Virus record (IMG/VR): IMGVR_UViG_3300037520_000900
Coordinates: 16,277-80,276 of that record
From: a virus
DNA length: 64,000 bases
Reading direction: 5' to 3' (one strand)
The notes below the pieces were generated by a model. That model was not told the DNA's origin and ran no database searches. It saw only the letters and a program-made list of their open reading frames with translations. The position numbers and the translations under genes are program-made. Shown piece by piece: positions 24,584 to 33,066 of the stretch (position 1 is its first letter; every line of letters begins with the position of its first letter).

Positions 24584-24592
24584 TTTGCTTGT
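24525..24592. repeat. 68-bp perfect direct repeat, copy 2
   Basis: Identical to 24008-24075. Here the upstream half covers the last codons (QAK-stop) of the gene at 24580, which shows that this copy is the probable source. Confidence 0.95.
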
Positions 24593-25407
24593 TCTTGACT
24601 TTGTGGATTTATTCTATTTTGTATAATACTATTATAGTTATCTTTTATATTTTTTTGTTTAAAATCTTGATAACTAACGTTATTTATTATTTCATCTCTA
24701 TTAGTGGTAAAAGATGCCCTTTTTAATACTTCTGTTGTTGTTGTTGCACTAAAATTATTTGAATCTACAACCATGATACCTAAAGCCCCAGTACTATCAC
24801 CGACATATAGAGTTGACCCCTCGATCCTTACGTTTTCAACCTGGTTATCGTCTGAAATAAAATATGTAAAAGGTTCGGTGTAATCACCAGATATACTTAA
24901 AACATCTCCTTTATCTAGTCCGTAACTATTATTAATTAATATTTCTCTGTCAAAAGACACTGAGAATCCTCCTTGACATCCAAGACAATTATTATACTCA
25001 GATACAAGTCGTGAGGATGAGATTTCTAAATCCTCAGAAGTTAACCCAATAAACTCATAACAACCCTCAATTTCGGATATGCTTCCAGAAAAAACCTTAC
25101 CTACTATTGGTAGAGTTTCAAACCCTATGGGTGACACGTAATAGTTAATTTCAGTCAAACAATTTCTAAAAATTAATTTAAAATTATTTTTATCCAAACA
25201 GTCCACACAATCTAAAGAATCTCCAAAAATTTGATAGTTTTGAAACTGATCGGTTTCTTCAACTGCACTATAACATCCTGTAATTTCACCACCAGGACCA
25301 GGTGTTCCCGCAGGTAAAACACTGCCGGTTTGTAACTGATTTTTTTTATCATTTACTATTTTAGTATCAGTAGGGTCTAAACAATTTTGTATTTTCCAAT
25401 TTGCCAT
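24580..25407 (-). CDS. Cys-containing tail-associated protein
   Basis: 275 residues with 11 Cys, in CYSAVEE, DCVDCLDKNN, RNCLTEINYY, GCYEFIGL and NNCLGCQGG. The Cys spacing (CxxC and paired C residues) is unusual for a cytoplasmic virion protein and may serve disulfides outside the cell. It begins MANWKIQNCLDPTDTKIVND. No domain I can name. It lies between the beta-solenoid protein and the fibre-tip genes, and shares a stop/start overlap with the latter, so it is probably part of the same tail-fibre assembly. The C-terminal last codons are copied in the duplication scar further down. Confidence 0.5.
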   Translation of the reverse strand: MANWKIQNCLDPTDTKIVNDKKNQLQTGSVLPAGTPGPGGEITGCYSAVEETDQFQNYQIFGDSLDCVDCLDKNNFKLIFRNCLTEINYYVSPIGFETLPIVGKVFSGSISEIEGCYEFIGLTSEDLEISSSRLVSEYNNCLGCQGGFSVSFDREILINNSYGLDKGDVLSISGDYTEPFTYFISDDNQVENVRIEGSTLYVGDSTGALGIMVVDSNNFSATTTTEVLKRASFTTNRDEIINNVSYQDFKQKNIKDNYNSIIQNRINPQSQEQAK

Positions 25408-25420
25408 AATATTTTATTTT

Positions 25421-28400
25421 TTAATCTGTTATATCTACAATATTTAATACGTCAGCTGAATCGTAATAAGATAATCTAGGTGCACCATCTTGTCTACCGA
25501 ATATCGTACAATTATATCCACCATAAACGTGTGTTGCTGGACCACTAGTAAAATCAAAAGCCTCAACACCAAATTCCACTGTATTATAACGGAAATCATC
25601 ACCAACTGTATTTTGATGAAAATTATCGGTTGTAATTCTATTATTGAAAAATCCCGTCCCAACAGTATTGTCATAAAAGTAGTAACCAATAAAGTTAGAA
25701 CCGAAATTATTACCAACACTGTTATTGTTAAATGCAAAGCCTATTTCATTACTGTAAAAGTTAATACCAATGTTATTGTTATTAAAACCACCACCAATGT
25801 TATTACCATAGAAAGGACCATCAGTAGTATTATTGTTAAACCTGTTACCTATTTGGTTATTTTGAAATTCGGCAAATCCAGAGACATCGTTTATTACATT
25901 ATTAAAAAATTCATTTCCTATGTCATTTCTTCTAAAAATTGCGTCAGTGGTATTGTTGTAAAACTCATCACCAATTAAGTTATCGATGAAGTTATTATTA
26001 ATTACATTACCTCCAGCATTATTTGATGTATCGTTCCCAAAATAATTTCCAATTTTGTTATTTGTGAAAACCCCATCAATTACATTTTCAGTACCTGAAC
26101 CACCATTACCAAAATAGTGACCAATATCGTTATTTTCAAAAGTATTATTTATAGTATTAAACGCCATATAATTACCAATCTTATTAGAAACAAAATCAGA
26201 AGATATTGTATTTCCTACACATACATTTGATATATTGTTATCGACAAAATTTGGATTTAAGATGTTGAATATAAAATCATTTCCGATTTTATTATTTGTT
26301 GTGTTTGTGTCTGTTATATTAAAAGTAAAATTATCACCTATAACATTTCCAGAAAAACCATTATTAATTAAATTACCTCCGTCGACACCTAAATAATTTC
26401 CAAAGTTATTTCCGATTACGTTTGATTTAAAGTCGTCAAAAATTTGATTGGTTAAACCTGGTGACCCAAAACCATTATTTCCAAAATTATCTGCAATTGT
26501 ATTTTTTTGAAAGTTTAGTCCTATTGTGTTATTAAAGAAATAATTACCAATTCTATTACTTTCAAAAGCATCGTCTATAGAATTACTTTGGAAATTGTTT
26601 TGAATTAAATTGTTTTCAAAATTGATCCCTATAGTGTTATCTTGAAAATAATTCCCAATTACATTACTGTACATGTATTGACCAATAGTGTTATTTTGAA
26701 ATCTGTCTCCTATTCTATTTCCGTATTCTAATGATCCTCCATAACCAAAATCACTATCTATTATGTTATTATTAAAATAAGAACCAATTATATTATACGC
26801 AAATCTTTCACCATTATTTGATTGTGTGTAGATTGAGTTCCATTCGGTGTCACCAGGACCTGGCCAACCACCACCGAATGGAGGTGTATCAGTTATTGTA
26901 TTATATAACCCACCTTGACCGTCTCTTGTTATTTCTACAACACCAGAAACAATAACATCTACTTCTGAACCATAATTAGTTTTAGTAAAAATAACGAATG
27001 AACCTATGTTATTACCATTTGAATCTATTTCTTGTCTTTCGTATTGGAATCCGCCACCATTTCCTCCTTGTGTCCATTGTGTAAATTTAATTTTAAAATA
27101 TTGTTGTGTTGATATAACTCTCATCACAAGTTCTTTACCTAAAATATAATTACCAACATTATTATCAAGTGAAACTCTTAATGTATCATATGTTCTTGTT
27201 GATACTGTTGATAAGTCATTCCACCCAAATAAATCTGAGTTAGAAGGCCTATTGTTTTCAAAATAAGTACCGACTGTATTAGTCCTAAAACCACTACTAA
27301 TTATATTATCGTTAAAATAATAATCAGTCGTGTTATTAGAAAAATCATCATATATAATATTTTCATTAAACCCATTACCAATATTATTTAAACCAAAATA
27401 GTTACCGGTTGTGTTATTGTTAAATCCATTTAAAATGGTATTACCAATAAATTCACCATTAATTTCATTTGATTGGAAGTTTGTACCAACTTGATTATTT
27501 TGGAAATCTCGTCTAATTGTGTTATTATTAAAATTATTACGAATATAATTTCTATAAAAATCAAAATTACCATAGTTAGCAAAGTCACCAATTGTGTTGC
27601 TATTAAAGTTATCTAATACTTCATTTTTGTAAAAATCAGGATAAATCGTGTTACCATTAAATTCATTAGCAATTAGGTTATCATAAAATTGTGAAAATAT
27701 TTCGTTATCATAAAATCCATGACCAATTGAATTATAATTAAAATTTCCATCAATAACATTATTATAAAAACCGTTTCTAATTTTGTTATCCCCAAAGTCG
27801 CTGTATATGGTGTTATCATTAAATCCGACACATATTTGGTTATCAACGAAATTGCTGTTATTAAAGATTTTATTATTATTAAAATTATCTCCAATTACAT
27901 TATCATTAAAATCGTCACAGATTATTAAATTATTTCTGAAATTAGCGGCTATTTGATTATCAGTGAAATCCCAACCATTATAAATTGTATTATTCTCAAA
28001 CTCGTCTCCTATAACATTATGTTCAACATCACTACTAAATGTGTTATTTATAAACTCGTTACCTATTCTGTTTCCAATTACGTCCTCACCAAAGACATTA
28101 TTTGGTAATAAAAAATCATGCTCACTCCAGTTTCTAAATATTGCAACATCTCCAATGTAATTTGAAATTATATCTTCATCTCCAAATAAGAATGTAGGAT
28201 GTTCTGTGTATTGAATTGATATATTATTTTGTTTATAGGTAAGTCCTGATCTTTGTGCAGGATAAAAACTAGCACCTGCCGAAACAGTGGGTATAGTTAA
28301 TCCACTTACCACCATACTCGTGTCACCAGATATTGATACAATTTCAAAGAAAGTCACATTTGTATCAGGAATCGCTATGTGGTCACCAACATTATAATTT

Positions 28401-29179
28401 GAAAATTTAGTTTCTCTACCTATTACTTCACCTGTATTTTCAATTAGTTCAATCGTTCCTTCAGCAATATTGTTTTCTTTATAATAGTAGTTATCGTACC
28501 TTCTAAACAAAACTGATCTATGATCATAATCAGTTCTATTACTAAACTCATCTATTCTTTCAGTGATTCTACCTTTTGCTTGACCCAAAGTAACTTCTGT
28601 TTGATTCCATGACCAATCATATTTTATTTTATCTTTTGGATATGTTGGTTGGTAAGCAATATTACTTATTGTGTTCGCACTTGTTGATAGAACAACGATT
28701 GGTTCTATAGGTCCTTGTTTGTAATTGCCCGTAGTAATTGCACTACCCGCAAAGTTATAATCAGGTTGGTCATAACAAGTTTGAAAATCATTGATTAGAT
28801 AATACGAACCTGGGTTTAATGTTCCACCTGTAATTAAATTATATAATTCACTATATGTTACAGAACTATAATTAGTTGTTGCAACACCAGTAAGATTAGA
28901 GCCATCCCCAAATAAGGTGGTGGCACTAAAAGTACTTGCACTTAAACCATTATTAAAAATAGTATCTCCCGATACAGTACCACCTGTAAATGTACCACCG
29001 GTATTTATCACCACAGATTTTGTTCCACCTGTTGGGTTTGTTATTGTTAAAGTATTTGCAGAATAAGTAAGACCTGAAACACCTACCCCTTGCAAATAAT
29101 AAAGGTTATTGTCCATGTCAGAAAAAGTAAGTTTACTACCCTTAGCATCTGGACCTATTTGTCTTGTAATTAATCCCAT
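25421..29179 (-). CDS. Giant tail-fibre protein with nonapeptide beta-solenoid repeats
   Basis: 1,252 residues. The first 350 residues include GLSASTFSATTLFGDGSNLTG, a fibre N-terminal repeat pattern. Residues about 360-640 and 790-1190 are built of a 9-residue repeat, consensus I-G-x-x-F-x-x-N-x (e.g. IGNYFQDNT, IGINFENNL, IQNNFQSNS), roughly 70 copies. Regular I and F positions fit a solenoid with inward hydrophobic side chains and Asn ladders. Between the two arrays (about 645-790) lies a globular insertion with Gly/Trp (GGNGGGFQYERQEI, PPFGGGWPGPGDTE). The C-terminus (from about 1190) is a short non-repeated end, perhaps a tip. It is the likely long tail fibre or spike. TATTTATT lies about nine bases before the start. 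Confidence 0.7.
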   Translation of the reverse strand: MGLITRQIGPDAKGSKLTFSDMDNNLYYLQGVGVSGLTYSANTLTITNPTGGTKSVVINTGGTFTGGTVSGDTIFNNGLSASTFSATTLFGDGSNLTGVATTNYSSVTYSELYNLITGGTLNPGSYYLINDFQTCYDQPDYNFAGSAITTGNYKQGPIEPIVVLSTSANTISNIAYQPTYPKDKIKYDWSWNQTEVTLGQAKGRITERIDEFSNRTDYDHRSVLFRRYDNYYYKENNIAEGTIELIENTGEVIGRETKFSNYNVGDHIAIPDTNVTFFEIVSISGDTSMVVSGLTIPTVSAGASFYPAQRSGLTYKQNNISIQYTEHPTFLFGDEDIISNYIGDVAIFRNWSEHDFLLPNNVFGEDVIGNRIGNEFINNTFSSDVEHNVIGDEFENNTIYNGWDFTDNQIAANFRNNLIICDDFNDNVIGDNFNNNKIFNNSNFVDNQICVGFNDNTIYSDFGDNKIRNGFYNNVIDGNFNYNSIGHGFYDNEIFSQFYDNLIANEFNGNTIYPDFYKNEVLDNFNSNTIGDFANYGNFDFYRNYIRNNFNNNTIRRDFQNNQVGTNFQSNEINGEFIGNTILNGFNNNTTGNYFGLNNIGNGFNENIIYDDFSNNTTDYYFNDNIISSGFRTNTVGTYFENNRPSNSDLFGWNDLSTVSTRTYDTLRVSLDNNVGNYILGKELVMRVISTQQYFKIKFTQWTQGGNGGGFQYERQEIDSNGNNIGSFVIFTKTNYGSEVDVIVSGVVEITRDGQGGLYNTITDTPPFGGGWPGPGDTEWNSIYTQSNNGERFAYNIIGSYFNNNIIDSDFGYGGSLEYGNRIGDRFQNNTIGQYMYSNVIGNYFQDNTIGINFENNLIQNNFQSNSIDDAFESNRIGNYFFNNTIGLNFQKNTIADNFGNNGFGSPGLTNQIFDDFKSNVIGNNFGNYLGVDGGNLINNGFSGNVIGDNFTFNITDTNTTNNKIGNDFIFNILNPNFVDNNISNVCVGNTISSDFVSNKIGNYMAFNTINNTFENNDIGHYFGNGGSGTENVIDGVFTNNKIGNYFGNDTSNNAGGNVINNNFIDNLIGDEFYNNTTDAIFRRNDIGNEFFNNVINDVSGFAEFQNNQIGNRFNNNTTDGPFYGNNIGGGFNNNNIGINFYSNEIGFAFNNNSVGNNFGSNFIGYYFYDNTVGTGFFNNRITTDNFHQNTVGDDFRYNTVEFGVEAFDFTSGPATHVYGGYNCTIFGRQDGAPRLSYYDSADVLNIVDITD
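25600..28100 (-). repeat. 27-bp degenerate coding repeats (9-aa solenoid)
   Basis: Two arrays of 27-base units (about 27250-28100 and about 25600-26810) of the solenoid protein. Units have the plus-strand pattern attattNNNaaaNNN with conserved Asn and Ile/Phe codons, but the DNA varies enough that this is a protein repeat, not a simple tandem repeat. Confidence 0.8.
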
Positions 29180-29188
29180 TTTTTATTT

Positions 29189-29196
29189 AATAAATA
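29189..29196 (-). promoter_or_regulatory. Putative late promoter TATTTATT
   Basis: About nine bases before the ATG of the solenoid fibre gene, in gene orientation. Confidence 0.4.
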
Positions 29197-29202
29197 TAAA
29201 GT

Positions 29203-31131
29203 TTATTCAAAATAAAACTCATCAACGTAACCTTCAGGTAAATATCCATTTGTCACAAGACAATCAGGACACCAAAAATCAAATAGATTAAATTTGTTTT
29301 TTAAAACCCTAAAGTTATGTTGTACTTGAGGAGAACCTAATGGTTCAACATACATTCTAAATTGTGATATTGCACCCATAAAAGTTCCACCAAAATTTTG
29401 TTCTAATAAAATATTTGTTGACAGTCCTGAAAGTGTTGTTGCAGATAAAATATTATTTGGAAACAATTCAGGGTCTTGCATATAAGGTCCGTTAGGTAAA
29501 GAACACCCTGAAAATATTAAATGATCGTGTAATCCTTGGGTTCCCCCACCAAACGATAAGTTAAAAGGTACTCCTACTTGTTTTTCTTTTTCTGTATTTA
29601 ATTCTCTCGGTATGATCTCTTCAAAGTCTTCTATAACTAAAAACAAATAACCATTAACATATAATTTTAATGTTCCTAACCTATAATCTAATTCATCAAA
29701 CCATTTTCTATCAAAACTAATTTTATGTATTTTTCTTTCTGGCGTAGACCCTGGATGTGTTTCAGGAGGAGATATTAAATTTATTGATCTACCATCTATT
29801 GATGATTGTGTTGTAATAACTCTTAAATCATTTAACCCACCAAGATTTAATAAATCACAGTCCTCAATTGTTTTATACCTTTCAAATACTGCACTTATCA
29901 TTACCCACCTTTCCTCTTCTGTATCACCACACTCTAAATTACAAATATCATAAATTGGTGGTGTACAGTATTCATTAATTGTATAACCTGTTTGAAATGT
30001 CACTCCCGTTGTTTCACAATATCCGGTAGTAACACAATCACCCGTTATTTTAATGTATCTGACACATAAACTTGGATTTAAAGGACAACCACTAAATTTT
30101 AAAGACATTGCATTTGATAAAACATCAAATTTTGGATCTGTTTCAGGTAACGGAACATTTACTGTACTAACACATCCACAATCACAAGAAGTATCATGTA
30201 TTGTTGTAAAACCACCACTTGGGTAAACTTTTATACAATCTGAATTTGTAACTGCGGTATTTGAACACCCACACGTTTCTATACAAGTAAGTTCGTTTGT
30301 GTTTCTTGTGTAACCAGTATCACTTAAAGGTGAACCACTTGCGTTATGGTAGAATTTATTTTCAGCTCTTGTACCAAAATAAAAGAATGTACCAGCATTA
30401 GATGGGTATTTGTCATTTAGATATTCTTGTGTTGAAGTATTAATAAAAAATTCATCAGTTATCCTTGGTTTTAAAACCATTTCGGCAGTCCACCCTTTAT
30501 TTACCCTTTCAGGAAAAACTTCGTAATCATATCCTTTTAATTTATAAAACCCTTGATAAAACCCACCATAAAGTTCTTGATAATAACCAATAGTTGATGC
30601 ACTTTTAGAAACAATATTATAAACCGTTTCTTTTGGTCTTCCTGAAAATCTTACGTTTGGCGGATTAACCAAACTTCTAACTGGATGCATTTTAAATCTA
30701 CCATCCCTATAGTGTGGATCAAACTTGTAATCATTGTGAACACCCTTTATGTAATATAAAGTTTGTCCGCTAAGTTCAGTAAATAATCCATTATCTGTAC
30801 CAACTAAACCTACGTCACAAATTCCTGTGTATGCTGTATAACAACTAAAATCTAAATTTTTTGGGTTATAATAGTTAGAAGAAACTAAAGTATTAGATGG
30901 TATGTAATTTCCAAATGTGATATTTGATTGTAATGTATTTCCTGAATTATCTAACTGTATTGATATTGGAAGTCTGTTTCCGTCATTTAACGCAATAACA
31001 TCGTTAGAAAAAACAACTTCTTCATCATAACTTCTTTCGTCAGATGCAAGTGTTAGATCAAAATACCGACCATAACTTAATTTAGTAGAATATTTTGGAA
31101 AATAATAAGAATTAATATTTTGACTTGGCAT
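29203..31131 (-). CDS. Large baseplate/tail structural protein, Cys-rich centre
   Basis: 642 residues. Begins MPSQNINSYYFPKYSTKLSY. It has FFYFGTRAENKFYH (about 250-262) and a LYVNGYLFLVIEDFEE strand pair (about 505-520), both typical, from memory, of Bacteroidota phage tail proteins with lectin-like (concanavalin A-like) fold. Residues about 285-410 hold close to 20 Cys (LTCIETCGCSNT, SCDCGCVST, CVTTGYCETTG, YDICNLECG), which is rare for an intracellular protein. It precedes the solenoid fibre gene in the same direction, probably as the platform for fibres. A late-type TATTTATC lies ten bases before the start, in a divergent region. Confidence 0.55.
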   Translation of the reverse strand: MPSQNINSYYFPKYSTKLSYGRYFDLTLASDERSYDEEVVFSNDVIALNDGNRLPISIQLDNSGNTLQSNITFGNYIPSNTLVSSNYYNPKNLDFSCYTAYTGICDVGLVGTDNGLFTELSGQTLYYIKGVHNDYKFDPHYRDGRFKMHPVRSLVNPPNVRFSGRPKETVYNIVSKSASTIGYYQELYGGFYQGFYKLKGYDYEVFPERVNKGWTAEMVLKPRITDEFFINTSTQEYLNDKYPSNAGTFFYFGTRAENKFYHNASGSPLSDTGYTRNTNELTCIETCGCSNTAVTNSDCIKVYPSGGFTTIHDTSCDCGCVSTVNVPLPETDPKFDVLSNAMSLKFSGCPLNPSLCVRYIKITGDCVTTGYCETTGVTFQTGYTINEYCTPPIYDICNLECGDTEEERWVMISAVFERYKTIEDCDLLNLGGLNDLRVITTQSSIDGRSINLISPPETHPGSTPERKIHKISFDRKWFDELDYRLGTLKLYVNGYLFLVIEDFEEIIPRELNTEKEKQVGVPFNLSFGGGTQGLHDHLIFSGCSLPNGPYMQDPELFPNNILSATTLSGLSTNILLEQNFGGTFMGAISQFRMYVEPLGSPQVQHNFRVLKNKFNLFDFWCPDCLVTNGYLPEGYVDEFYFE

Positions 31132-31141
31132 TCTTTTTTAT

Positions 31142-31149
31142 GATAAATA
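31142..31149 (-). promoter_or_regulatory. Putative late promoter TATTTATC
   Basis: Ten bases before the ATG at 31131; one mismatch to the commoner TATTTATA. Confidence 0.3.
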
Positions 31150-31161
31150 GTTTAATCGCGG

Positions 31162-31169
31162 TATTTATA
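31162..31169 (+). promoter_or_regulatory. Putative late promoter TATTTATA
   Basis: 13 bases before the ATG at 31183, divergent from the site at 31142, so both directions leave a 51-base spacer. Confidence 0.45.
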
Positions 31170-31182
31170 GGTAAAACCCTAT

Positions 31183-31950
31183 ATGAAAACATATAAATAT
31201 TCAACTAAAGAAAGGGCGGAAAGAGTTGCAAAATCTTTAGGGTGTAGTGGATCACATTACCATAACGAAGATGGTGATAGAAAATACATGCCATGTAAAG
31301 ATATGAAAACCTTTAAAGGAAAAACAAAAAAAGAAACAAAAGGAAAAGAAGAAGAGGTGACAGAATTAATTGATTTTGACGGTACTTGGTTATCTGACGC
31401 AACACCAATAATGGATCCCGCTAGTTCGGGAATGAAAAATAATCCATCAATTTCTGATAAAATAGTACACCAAGCAAGAATGCCAAGAGACCCACTTTTA
31501 AGAGGTTGGTATGGGTATTACGGTGAAAGTGAAATCAAAGAAGAAAACATGGAAGATGCCTTTGGTTTTGAAGACACTATGTTTATGGACTATAAGGACA
31601 CTGTTAAACACTATGAAAAAGAATTAGGTTTAGATAAAGAAGACGCAATTGAAAGGGCGGTTCAACAAGGTAAAAAACCTAACTTACATAAAAAAACACC
31701 TAAAAAAATTAGTAATAAAAAAAATTATATAGATAGATTAATATTGAAAGAAAAAGATATTGACGAAAGTGAAAACTTGGGTGAAGATATATTATTAGAT
31801 AAAGGGGATGAAGTTTCTGGAGAATTAAATGATGGATCACAAAATATTAACCCAATATTGTTGAGAAACATAAACTCATTGAAAAAAATGGCTAAAAGTC
31901 AGGGTATTTCAACCAAAGAATTAATTAACCTTTTTAGAAATGAATTCTAA
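31183..31950 (+). CDS. Lys-rich protein with small Cys/His motif, probably virion-associated
   Basis: 255 residues. The N-terminus STKERAERVAKSLGCSGSHY then HNEDGDRKYMPCKDMKTF has a C-x-G-x-H-x-H ... PC layout seen from memory in small proteins of aquatic phages. A middle part is rich in Lys and Asp, and residues about 180-195 (KKNYIDRLILKE) resemble the tag segments at other N-termini, ending in ILKE. The C-terminus (NINSLKKMAKSQGISTKELI) is a short helix-turn-helix-like end. It opens a plus-strand late unit of small proteins. No enzyme motif. The function is unknown; a packaged DNA-associated protein is one possibility. Confidence 0.45.
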   Translation: MKTYKYSTKERAERVAKSLGCSGSHYHNEDGDRKYMPCKDMKTFKGKTKKETKGKEEEVTELIDFDGTWLSDATPIMDPASSGMKNNPSISDKIVHQARMPRDPLLRGWYGYYGESEIKEENMEDAFGFEDTMFMDYKDTVKHYEKELGLDKEDAIERAVQQGKKPNLHKKTPKKISNKKNYIDRLILKEKDIDESENLGEDILLDKGDEVSGELNDGSQNINPILLRNINSLKKMAKSQGISTKELINLFRNEF

Positions 31951-32389
31951 ACTTTATGGTAATATTATTATGATTCCTTCATCTCTTTTAAAACATTTAG
32001 AGGAGTGTTTTGGTTCAATACAAGGTGACACAAATACTGAAGGTTGGAAAAGAAATCAAGAGTTAAGACAATCAAAACAAGTGACCTACCAACAAGTTAA
32101 AAGAATAAAAAATTGGTTTGATGGGTATAACGGTAATAAAGAAGATGCACCATTTATATTGAATGGTGGGGATAGAATGAATACTTGGTGTGATGAAGTT
32201 TTAAGGGTAATGCGAGATGGTGTTAAATCATCTAAAGAAGTTAAATCTAACACCGGTATGCAAAACCAGTATTTATCTTCACATGAAAAAAATTCATTTA
32301 ACTTAAACGATAAACACACAACAACAACAGACTCTTTGAAAGAAGAGATAAATAGAATAAAAATTTTAATTAATGGCAACACAATCTGA
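31940..32389 (+). CDS. Conserved phage protein, unknown function
   Basis: 149 residues from the first ATG; a second ATG at 31970 (MIPSSLLKHLEECFGSIQGD) is an equally likely start as the sequence there resembles known starts. It has WKRNQELRQSKQVTYQQVKR and FILNGGDRMNTW, a motif that recurs in T4-like phages of Bacteroidota near structural genes. It overlaps the previous gene by 11 bases and the next by 17, so it belongs to the same operon. I can assign no function. The C-terminal SLKEEINRIKILINGNTI is a short amphipathic helix. Confidence 0.5.
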   Translation: MNSKLYGNIIMIPSSLLKHLEECFGSIQGDTNTEGWKRNQELRQSKQVTYQQVKRIKNWFDGYNGNKEDAPFILNGGDRMNTWCDEVLRVMRDGVKSSKEVKSNTGMQNQYLSSHEKNSFNLNDKHTTTTDSLKEEINRIKILINGNTI

Positions 32390-32666
32390 CAAATTAGATT
32401 TTTCGCAACCAAATAACACGTTATCTCAAATCGCAGATGAACAAAGAAGAAAGTTATTTGCTCGTAATGATTTTAAAGAAACGGATCAATATTCTACCGT
32501 TCATCCTGACGCAATTGCTAATGGGGATAAAATTGGTAGAGGTACCGGTGGCGATTTAGACGTTTATAATAATAATGCAGGAACATCTACAGATATTTTT
32601 GAAAGGAAGGACGACCTTAAAATAAATAAGTTTTCACCTAATAATCCTTACTATAACGTAAAATGA
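32373..32666 (+). CDS. Small hypothetical protein in virion operon
   Basis: 97 residues, MATQSDKLDFSQPNNTLSQI then ADEQRRKLFARNDFK and a Gly/Asp-rich low-complexity end (GRGTGGDLDVYNNNAGTSTD). It overlaps the gene before by 17 bases and the gene after by four (ATGA). The pattern suggests a small structural or scaffold-related protein. No recognised family. Confidence 0.5.
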   Translation: MATQSDKLDFSQPNNTLSQIADEQRRKLFARNDFKETDQYSTVHPDAIANGDKIGRGTGGDLDVYNNNAGTSTDIFERKDDLKINKFSPNNPYYNVK

Positions 32667-33064
32667 GATTATTAAATTCTCTTAGTGGATTGATAACTGA
32701 AATTGCTGCTCTTGATCAAGTGCAAGATAGTATACGTGATAAAAAAGTTATCGTAATTTATTATGATGGTAATGATAATGGAGGAAAGGGATATAGAACT
32801 ATTGAGCCCGTATGTTTAGGTTATAGTAAAAAAGGTAATTTAGTTTTAAGAGCATGGGAACAAGAGGGTAAATCTCACTCAAGAGACACTAAAGGAAACC
32901 CAATACCGGGTTGGAGGTTATTTAGATTAGATAAAATATTTACATATAAACCAACAATGGATAATTTTGTAGATATAAGACCAAATTATAACCCTAATGG
33001 TGATAGGTCTATGACAAGAGTCTTATTAAACGCCATATTTGGCAATGAAGAAAATTTAGCATAA
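32663..33064 (+). CDS. WYL-like domain protein with N-terminal tag
   Basis: 133 residues. The start MRLLNSLSGLITE followed by IAALDQ resembles the tag segments (amphipathic, ending I-T-E). After it the order KKVIVIYYDGNDN, YRTIEPVCLGYSKKGNLVLR then WRLFRLDKIFTYKP matches WYL domains: a strand, a central R-x-I-EP-x-x-L, a hydrophobic strand, and FRLdRI at the end. WYL domains bind nucleic acids or nucleotides and act as ligand-sensing regulators, for instance in CRISPR and phage defence control. A short WYL protein placed in a virion operon with a cleavable lead may be injected with the DNA. That role is inference. Confidence 0.6.
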   Translation: MRLLNSLSGLITEIAALDQVQDSIRDKKVIVIYYDGNDNGGKGYRTIEPVCLGYSKKGNLVLRAWEQEGKSHSRDTKGNPIPGWRLFRLDKIFTYKPTMDNFVDIRPNYNPNGDRSMTRVLLNAIFGNEENLA

Positions 33065-33066
33065 TT

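Noticed and set aside
25490-25978. Plus-strand open frames opposite the solenoid fibre gene (and others at 25444-25737, 27673-27894)
   Set aside because: They result from the AT-rich repeats read in other frames; they lack starts with signals and give low-complexity Ile/Thr/Val-rich products.
25600-28100. The regular 27-bp repeats as a CRISPR array
   Set aside because: Repeats are degenerate, coding, and without unique spacers of equal size; the protein repeat explains them.
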